Positions 6,994-10,800 of a DNA stretch of 10,800 nt are shown here, one piece after another (within the stretch, counting starts at the first letter, position 1; each line of letters starts with the position of its first letter). The stretch is from an uncultured Chloroflexota bacterium. GTDB lineage: Bacteria; Chloroflexota; Anaerolineae; Aggregatilineales; Phototrophicaceae. The stretch spans positions 1 to 10,800 of the forward strand of contig CALKIA010000456.1 in assembly GCA_937988705.1 (NCBI GenBank), read 5' to 3'. A model generated the notes under the pieces. The model searched no databases. It had not been told where the DNA came from and worked only from the letters and a program-made list of their open reading frames with translations. Position numbers and translations under genes: made by a program.

Positions 6994-8943
6994 TTAATCG
7001 AAACTCGAACCGCCGCCGCCCGAATCACCCCCACCCGAATCGCCCCCACCACTCCAACTGTCACCGCCGGAACTCCAACTGCTGTCGCTGCCACTGCTCC
7101 ACGAGCTGGTACTGTTGCCACTCGAAGCGACGGGCGCGGGGCGGCTGTCCAGCGCGGCGGCCGCCGAATTCAGCATGTCGCTCAGGCCCGTGCTGATCGA
7201 TTCCAATGAATTGCTCAAGCCCTGCGAGAGCGAATCGAGGCTCGCACCCACATTGGGCAGCGCGCCACCGGATGTCAGCGGGCCATCGTTGTCAAAGTCG
7301 AAGGGCAGCGCGCTGGGCGAGTCGAAGCTGTACGGATAGGGCACATAGGGCACGTACCACGTCGGCGCGCTCACGTCCGGTTCGCGGCTGAAGCGGCTGA
7401 TCCACGACTGATCCAGCCCGAAGGCAATGGTATAGGGCAGATAGCGGCTGAAATTCTCGATGTTGACGCCGAGCTTGGCTTCAAGGTTGGGCGCGTTTTC
7501 GAGATAGCGTTTGAAAGCCGACCACTTGGCGGCAGCTTCAGCGCCTTTGACCGTGCGCTCGTTGGAGCGCGCAAGCAGAAGGCGGGCACTGAGGCCGTCG
7601 ACGATCAGGACGATGCCCAGGATGATCACCAGCCCGGAGAAATCGCTGGCGGGCAAGCCGCCGAAGATCGCCCCCAGCCACGCGGCGAGATCGTCGCGCC
7701 AGTAGACGAGCAGGCCGAAACCCGTCAGCATGAGCAGGATGCTGATGAACGAGGTGAGGCCGCGCCGACCGCGGGCGCGCTCATCCACCAGACCAGCCCC
7801 GGCCAGATCGGCTTTGATCGACTTGGTGACCGTCCCCATGACGGCGTAGAAGCTGTCTTTGAGCGAACTGACCGTCCGCGCATCCACACTCGCGAAGACG
7901 CTGCGCAAAATCTGATGTTCAAACGGGCGCAGCATCTCCCCGGTCGTCGGCTTCAGTTGGCGGAAAAGATGATCGTCGGCGAGCTGCTCCATTTGCAGGT
8001 AGCCGCGCTGCGCCAGATCAAACAGGGTCGCCAGCACAGGCCGCGCACCGATGGCGCGGTTGTCGAGCAGCGCCGACACCAGCGCGGGCGGCAAATCATC
8101 CGGCGGCTCGGTCAGGTATTCGGGGACAATGACGCGCGTGCGCGAATTGGTGACCAGTTTAACGACGAACAGCAGGGGCAGTCCGAGACCGAACAGCGCG
8201 GCCAGCGCCAAGCCCAGCAGGTTGATGAGCGGGAGCTGCTCGGTACGGAAGGTCGCACGCTGCGTTTCGGCGGCCTGCCAATCCGGCAGCCGCGCGGCGG
8301 GATGGTGCGGGAACTGCACGCGTACGCTGAACGATACGTTCGGCGGCAGGGTTTGATCGTTCGTCACCGTGATCAGGCCTGCGTCCACGTTGACCGTGCC
8401 CGCACTCGCCGTCACGGGGTCAACACCTGCACGCGGCGCGTAGGCGGCGGGCAGCTGCACAGTCACACTGGAACGGCGAATCGGGTAATCGTGATCTTCA
8501 GGAATCGCCTGCCACTGAAGTTGATCGCCGCCCTCGTACACGCGCAGCGCGCCGTCTACGTCGTATTCGATTTTGACCTGCACCGTCTCGTCGGTGGCGG
8601 GCATGGGGAACAGATAGCGCACGCGCAGGCTGCCGCCCTGATCGGTCACGCACACGTGGCCGGGCTGTTCATCACAGCCGGTGGTGAGCTGCTGTCCATC
8701 AACGCTCACGCGGATGTTGGCGTAGCGCTCCAGATTCGTCAGGTTGAGCGTGCGCGTCCCGGCACGGAAGGTCCCGGTGAAGGCTAAGTCCTGCTGTTCG
8801 GTCACGTGGAAACGATTGGCGACAGCATCGACCCGGGTGATCGCCACGTCCCAGCGTTCAGCCACGACGGAACGGTTATCTTGCGCGTGCAGCGCGCTCC
8901 CACCGATCAGCAAGAACAACAAAGCCAAGATTAATCGACGCAT
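6994..8943 (-). CDS. DUF2207-type membrane protein with Ser/Gly/Asp-rich tail
   Basis: 649 codons from ATG 8943 with GAGGA 8 nt upstream. A signal peptide (MRRLILALLFLLIGGSALHA) leads into an extracytoplasmic beta-rich domain (about 25-235), with membrane helices at about 238-264, 397-415 and 434-457. Between the first two lies a soluble domain (about 275-390, with RPVLATLFDLAQRGYLQME), and after the third a conserved DUF2207-like segment (KWSAFKRYLENAPNLEAKLGVNIENFSRYLPYTIAFGLDQSW is its extent, about 473-514; key residues are the W/F/Y positions). The tail (about 605-649) is low complexity, ending in Gly/Ser/Asp triplets and SSFD; Gly-rich C-termini are common in this family. The function of DUF2207 is not established; the layout suggests an envelope protein. 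Cys90 and Cys98 in the outer domain could form a disulfide. The lipoprotein gene follows on the same strand. Confidence 0.88.
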   Translation of the reverse strand: MRRLILALLFLLIGGSALHAQDNRSVVAERWDVAITRVDAVANRFHVTEQQDLAFTGTFRAGTRTLNLTNLERYANIRVSVDGQQLTTGCDEQPGHVCVTDQGGSLRVRYLFPMPATDETVQVKIEYDVDGALRVYEGGDQLQWQAIPEDHDYPIRRSSVTVQLPAAYAPRAGVDPVTASAGTVNVDAGLITVTNDQTLPPNVSFSVRVQFPHHPAARLPDWQAAETQRATFRTEQLPLINLLGLALAALFGLGLPLLFVVKLVTNSRTRVIVPEYLTEPPDDLPPALVSALLDNRAIGARPVLATLFDLAQRGYLQMEQLADDHLFRQLKPTTGEMLRPFEHQILRSVFASVDARTVSSLKDSFYAVMGTVTKSIKADLAGAGLVDERARGRRGLTSFISILLMLTGFGLLVYWRDDLAAWLGAIFGGLPASDFSGLVIILGIVLIVDGLSARLLLARSNERTVKGAEAAAKWSAFKRYLENAPNLEAKLGVNIENFSRYLPYTIAFGLDQSWISRFSREPDVSAPTWYVPYVPYPYSFDSPSALPFDFDNDGPLTSGGALPNVGASLDSLSQGLSNSLESISTGLSDMLNSAAAALDSRPAPVASSGNSTSSWSSGSDSSWSSGGDSWSGGGDSGGGDSGGGGSSFD

Positions 8944-8990
8944 AGGAGTATCCTCTCTGGCGGGTCTCGAGCGGGTTATGGATCACACTT

Positions 8991-9011
8991 CTACCCCTCT
9001 GTCAGGGGTAG
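8991..9011. other. Perfect 8-bp hairpin upstream of the DUF2207 gene
   Basis: CTACCCCT (8991-8998), loop CTGTC, AGGGGTAG (9004-9011). It lies 48 bp before the DUF2207 start codon, so it may be in that gene's 5' leader, or it may be another small intergenic repeat. There is no T-run on either side that would make it a terminator. Confidence 0.5.
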
Positions 9012-9069
9012 CTGTTTGAAGTCCATTCTCAGCTCGATTGAATACGAAACAATTCAGACCGAGAAACCT

Positions 9070-9107
9070 GTAGAGACGAGGCCGGACAGCGCAGGCGCTG
9101 TCCCTAC
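9070..9107. repeat. Small intergenic palindrome, GGACAGCGC type
   Basis: GGACAGCGC (9084-9092) and GCGCTGTCC (9095-9103) form a perfect 9-bp inverted repeat around AG. GTAG at 9070-9073 and CTAC at 9104-9107 extend the symmetry at the outer edges. It resembles short palindromic intergenic repeats dispersed in many bacterial genomes; only one copy is in this window, so dispersal is an inference. Confidence 0.5.
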
Positions 9108-9164
9108 GATCTTCGTGTTTATTAATTAACGTCAGTAATGGATAAGCCTCTTCGCGTGTCCCCC

Positions 9165-9250
9165 TCACCCCCAACCCCTCTCCCACGCAAGCGGGGAGAG
9201 GGGAGATAAACAGTGCTTTTGCTGTCTACTCTCCCTGAATTCGGGGAGGG
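9165..9250. repeat. GC-rich palindromic dispersed repeat, copy 2
   Basis: CTCACCCCC is followed by CCCCTCTCCC (9175-9184), an 8-nt loop and GGGAGAGGGG (9194-9203), a perfect 10-bp hairpin; the block GAATTCGGGGAGGGG follows (9237-9251). The order of blocks is the same as in the copy at 5277-5391, while the segments between them differ. It forms the middle of the palindromic element bounded by TTAATTAACGT. Confidence 0.7.
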
Positions 9251-9276
9251 GTGAGAGAAGCGTTATCTATAACTTG

Positions 9277-9282
9277 TATTTT
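9277..9282 (+). promoter_or_regulatory. -10 half of a circle-junction promoter (IS left end)
   Basis: TATTTT at 9277-9282. In the integrated form it has no good -35. When the ends are joined through the CT core, TTGACT of the right end falls exactly 17 bp upstream (13 bp of right end, CT, TG). Initiation about 7 nt downstream would fall at 9289, the first base of the 5' stem-loop of the bridge RNA. Confidence 0.6.
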
Positions 9283-9336
9283 AAGAGCAGAGAGTGCAAG
9301 CTCTCTTTCAGAGTTAGTGGCACAGGGTGAGTTTCC

Positions 9337-9368
9337 ATCCATAACAAAGCAATGAGCTTGGACGTGAG
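9337..9368 (+). other. Target guides of the bridge RNA (left and right)
   Basis: Left guide ATCCATAAC (9337-9345) matches the left flank plus core C, ATCTATAAC (9265-9273), at 8 of 9 positions. Right guide ACGTGAG (9362-9368) is the exact reverse complement of core CT plus right flank CACGT (10487-10493); the preceding G9361 can wobble with T10494. The implied target is ATCYATAA-CT-CACGT. Confidence 0.85.
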
Positions 9369-9404
9369 ATTAAACCCCCTGTGCCAAACTAGGTGTAGAG
9401 GTCG

Positions 9405-9453
9405 GACGGTATCGAAAGTCGCCTACTTTTGAGGCTGAACTTGTATGGACAAG
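9405..9453 (+). other. Donor guides of the bridge RNA (left and right)
   Basis: Left donor guide GACGGTATC (9405-9413) is identical to the right end of the element plus core C (10479-10487), 9 of 9. Right donor guide ACAAG (9449-9453) is the reverse complement of core CT plus the left-end bases TGT (9273-9277). The hairpin AACTTG/CAAGTT (9438-9443, 9450-9455) would let this guide pair with a copy of its own partner. Confidence 0.8.
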
Positions 9454-9490
9454 TTTGACCGCAACGCCTATTGATGAAAAGGAACGTGTC

Positions 9491-10471
9491 ATGGTCAACG
9501 CCCTTGGAATTGATGTCGCTAAAGCCAAGCTTGATGTCGTGCTGGTCAACGAGCCTCAACAGGAACATAGCGGTATTTTCGCCAACACCCCCACAGGTTT
9601 TGAGCAGCTCCAGCGTTGGTTAAGCCAACGGGTCACAGGAGAATTGCACGCCTGTTTGGAAGCCACCGGGCAGTACAGTGACGCCATCGCCGAGTTTTTG
9701 TATCAACGAGGGTACACCGTTAGTGTCGTCAATCCTGCACGCATCAAAGCCTTTGCTGCCAGTCGGTTGAGCCGACAAAAGACCGACCAAACCGATGCCC
9801 GCCTCATTGCGCTGTTCTGTCAATCCCAGCGTCCCGAAGCGTGGACACTCCCTCCGCCCGAACAACGCGTCTTACAAGCAATGGTGCGTCACCTACACGA
9901 CCTCAAAGCCATGCGTCAGCAAGAGCAAAATCGCTTGACCTCCGGTGTTTCGGCTGAACCTGTTCTTCATGCCTTACAACAACATATCGCTTTTCTCGAC
10001 CAGCAGATTGCTGACCTCCAGCGTCAAATCCGTGACCATCTTGACCAGCACCCGCACCTCAAGCAGCAGCGCGATTTGCTCGATTCCATCCCCGGTTTAG
10101 GCGATACGACCATTGCGACCTTACTGGCTGAAGTTCCCGATATTCGCGCCTTTGACTCCGCTGCTCAATTGGCTGCTTATGCGGGCGTTACGCCGCGTCA
10201 TCACCGCTCGGGTTCGTCTGTTCGAGGACGCACTCGCATTTCGAAGTGTGGCAATGCTCCCTTACGCGCTGCCCTCTATTTCCCGGCAATGGTTGCTTTA
10301 CGCCACAATCCCATTGTCCGTGCCTTTGGCGAACGGCTTCGTGCTCATGGACTGGCTGCCAAGGCGGTGGTGGTCGCGGCGATCCGCAAACTGCTGCACT
10401 TGATCTATGGCGTTCTCAAGTCGGGGCGTCCGTTTGATCCATCGTTCGCCTCACAAGTCGTTCCTGCTTGA
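9491..10471 (+). CDS. IS110-family transposase (DEDD recombinase with Transposase_20 domain)
   Basis: 326 codons from ATG 9491, chosen because AAAAGGA (9477-9483) sits 7 nt upstream and the family N-terminus (ALGIDVAKAKLDV) begins there; extension to a TTG at 9455 would enter the bridge RNA. The RuvC-like DEDD domain has D8 (GIDVAK), E58 (CLEATG), and D99 and D102 (KTDQTDA). A helical, Gln-rich linker spans about 125-195. The Transposase_20 domain follows, with SIPGLGDTTIATLLAE (199-214), AAYAGVTPRHHRSGSS (228-243) and ISKCGNAPLRAALY (250-263). Ser240 in RSGSS is the likely nucleophile, near the position I recall for IS621. In this family the protein, guided by the bridge RNA, cuts one strand at each CT core and recombines through a Holliday junction. 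It is uninterrupted and of full family length, so likely active. Confidence 0.95.
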   Translation: MVNALGIDVAKAKLDVVLVNEPQQEHSGIFANTPTGFEQLQRWLSQRVTGELHACLEATGQYSDAIAEFLYQRGYTVSVVNPARIKAFAASRLSRQKTDQTDARLIALFCQSQRPEAWTLPPPEQRVLQAMVRHLHDLKAMRQQEQNRLTSGVSAEPVLHALQQHIAFLDQQIADLQRQIRDHLDQHPHLKQQRDLLDSIPGLGDTTIATLLAEVPDIRAFDSAAQLAAYAGVTPRHHRSGSSVRGRTRISKCGNAPLRAALYFPAMVALRHNPIVRAFGERLRAHGLAAKAVVVAAIRKLLHLIYGVLKSGRPFDPSFASQVVPA

Positions 10472-10473
10472 CT
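10468..10473 (+). promoter_or_regulatory. -35 half of the circle-junction promoter (IS right end)
   Basis: TTGACT, five of six to consensus, overlapping the transposase stop codon (10469-10471). It points out of the right end. In the circular intermediate it would stand 17 bp before TATTTT of the left end and drive the bridge RNA and then the transposase. In the integrated form it faces the 3' flank, where no TATTTT-like box lies at 17 bp (the spot reads near the TTAATTAA sequence), so outward expression is uncertain. Confidence 0.6.
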
Positions 10474-10603
10474 TTTTAGACGGTATCTCACGTTAATTAA
10501 ACTGCATGAGTCTGATTTTACGGGGGAATTGTTAACTTCGCTCCTCAATAGATGCGCGAGGACTGATTTTCAAGGTCATTGCACGGTTTTGGGCGGCTAG
10601 TGT

Positions 10604-10609
10604 TACAAT
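10604..10609 (+). promoter_or_regulatory. Possible -10 box for the response regulator gene
   Basis: TACAAT (five of six to TATAAT), 42 bp before the ATG at 10651. The only -35 candidate, TTGCAC (10579-10584), has a 19-bp spacer and poor match, so this is tentative. Nothing else recognisable was seen between 10501 and 10650. Confidence 0.3.
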
Positions 10610-10650
10610 ACTTAGGACATCAAGTAAGCTGCTGGTGCAAGGAAGCTGCA

Positions 10651-10800
10651 ATGCCGATTCGCGTCATGCTCGTCGACGACCACGCACACATCCACAAAAT
10701 TGTCTCTACGATCCTGGAAGCGGCCGACGATATCACGCTGGTGGCGCAGTGCAGCAATGGCAAAGAGGCGCTGCTGCTGTGCGCGGAACATCAACCCGAC
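10651..10800 (+). CDS. Response regulator, receiver domain N-terminus (cut by the window end)
   Basis: 50 codons are visible from ATG 10651, with AAGGA (10639-10643) 7 nt upstream. The protein begins MPIRVMLVDDHAHIHKIV, with the acidic pair D9-D10 that binds Mg in receiver domains; then SNGKEALLLCAEHQPD, the usual helix before the strand bearing the phosphorylated Asp, which lies past the edge. The VDDH start and spacing resemble NarL/LuxR-type regulators, but the output domain is not in view. It would take phosphate from a histidine kinase. The kinase at 1721 is nearly 7 kb away with unrelated genes between, so a partnership cannot be claimed. Confidence 0.85.
   Translation, partial: MPIRVMLVDDHAHIHKIVSTILEAADDITLVAQCSNGKEALLLCAEHQPD

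Larger units (their letters stand above)
9289..9462 (+). ncRNA. IS110 bridge RNA
   Basis: Fold read by eye. The 5' stem-loop is AGAGAG (9289-9294) with CTCTCT (9301-9306). The target loop is closed by TGGCACAGGG (9318-9327) with CCCTGTGCCA (9377-9386), extended by AGTT/AACT (9312-9315, 9387-9390). A small hairpin AAGC/GCTT (9347-9350, 9356-9359) separates the two target guides. The donor loop is closed by GGTC (9400-9403) with GACC (9457-9460), with inner AAGT/ACTT and GCCT/AGGC pairs. This is the known order of IS110 bridge RNAs (stem-loop, target loop, donor loop), and its size (about 175 nt) is close to what I recall for IS621. All four guide segments match the element's ends and flanks. 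The 3' end is approximate. In the family this RNA binds the transposase and pairs with target and donor DNA. Confidence 0.85.
9273..10486 (+). mobile_element. Complete IS110-family insertion sequence with CT core
   Basis: About 1214 bp. The left end reads AA-CT-TGTATTTT (core CT 9273-9274) and the right end ACGGTAT-CT-CACG (core CT 10487-10488). As expected for IS110, there are no terminal inverted repeats and no target duplication beyond the shared dinucleotide. The ends are fixed by guide matches in the element's own RNA region rather than by comparison with an empty site. The layout (long non-coding left end, one transposase, short right end) is that of the IS110 subgroup rather than IS1111. 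As I remember the IS621 donor (ACAGTAT-CT-TGTAT), the junction of this element, ACGGTAT-CT-TGTAT, differs by a single base. Base composition is more A+T rich than the host genes, in line with recent arrival. Everything needed for activity appears intact. Confidence 0.88.
9122..10500. repeat. Palindromic element (about 165 bp) interrupted by the IS110 element
   Basis: TTAATTAACGT (9122-9132) is perfectly inverted as ACGTTAATTAA (10490-10500). Removing the insertion (9273-10486) leaves about 165 bp. Further matching inward is imperfect but clear: GATAAGCCTCTTC on the left (9141-9153) against GAGAGAAGCGTTATC on the right (9253-9267), then CCCCTCACCCC against GGGGAGGGGTGAG. The centre holds the second copy of the GC-rich hairpin repeat. 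No coding capacity is visible, so it resembles a MITE or large palindromic repeat. Copy 1 at 5277-5391 shares the core blocks but not the AT-rich ends. Confidence 0.65.

Noticed and set aside
6912..7121. Upstream extension of the lipoprotein reading frame by 70 codons
   Set aside because: It overlaps the end of the DUF2207 gene, has no recognisable content, and would bury a textbook lipoprotein signal peptide that starts at 6911.
8944..9272. CRISPR array or tRNA in the repeat-rich intergenic region
   Set aside because: Repeats are single palindromes, not regularly spaced direct repeats, and no cloverleaf fold is visible.
9455..9490. TTG at 9455 as the transposase start
   Set aside because: ATG 9491 has a strong Shine-Dalgarno at ideal distance and matches the family N-terminus; the extension overlaps the bridge RNA.
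10473..10481. TTTTTAGAC shared with 5387-5395, suggesting the right flank belongs to the GC-rich repeat
   Set aside because: The guide matches place this 9-mer inside the IS right end, so the match with the repeat edge is most likely chance.

Overview
The window looks like a chromosomal segment from a G+C-rich bacterium, most plausibly a member of the Chloroflexota. This placement is an inference. It rests on the domain style of the proteins and on GC-rich palindromic intergenic repeats (CTCACCCCC / CCCCTCTCC type) that I associate with that phylum; no marker gene is present. The host genes are clearly G+C rich, while the insertion element near the right end is visibly more A+T rich.

Layout, left to right. 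(1) Positions 1-1628, minus strand: most of an SppA-type (S49) signal peptide peptidase whose C-terminus lies outside the window, with a good sigma-70-type promoter at 1654-1682. (2) Positions 1721-3955, plus strand: a membrane sensor histidine kinase (about six membrane helices, GAF, PAS, HisKA, HATPase) with no adjacent regulator. (3) Positions 4065-5201, plus strand: a membrane-anchored metallophosphoesterase of the YkuE type that has lost the GNHD metal/acid motif. (4) Positions 5202-5429: a convergent intergenic region filled with GC-rich palindromic repeat and hairpins. (5) Positions 8943-5430, minus strand: two envelope genes in a row, a DUF2207 membrane protein with a Ser/Gly/Asp-rich tail, then a lipoprotein that appears to be a WD40/TolB-like beta-propeller. 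(6) Positions 8944-10500: a repeat-rich region in which a palindromic element of about 165 bp (ends TTAATTAACGT / ACGTTAATTAA) is interrupted by a complete IS110-family insertion sequence. (7) Position 10651 to the end, plus strand: the N-terminus of a response regulator.

The strongest result is the IS110 element (about 9273-10486). Its 326-codon transposase has the DEDD residues and the Ser of the Transposase_20 domain intact. Between the left end and the transposase lies a region that folds as an IS110 bridge RNA: a 5' stem-loop, then two stems with internal loops. All four guide segments can be read against the real DNA. The left target guide matches the left flank at 8 of 9 bases. The right target guide is a perfect 7-nt complement of core plus right flank. 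The left donor guide is a perfect 9-nt match to the right end plus core. The right donor guide is a 5-nt complement of core plus left end. These matches fix the core dinucleotide as CT and define both ends to the base. Joining the ends would also create a promoter (TTGACT, 17 bp, TATTTT) that would start transcription at the first base of the RNA. The target lies inside one arm of the palindromic element, and the other arm resembles the target too, so this repeat family may be the element's preferred landing site.
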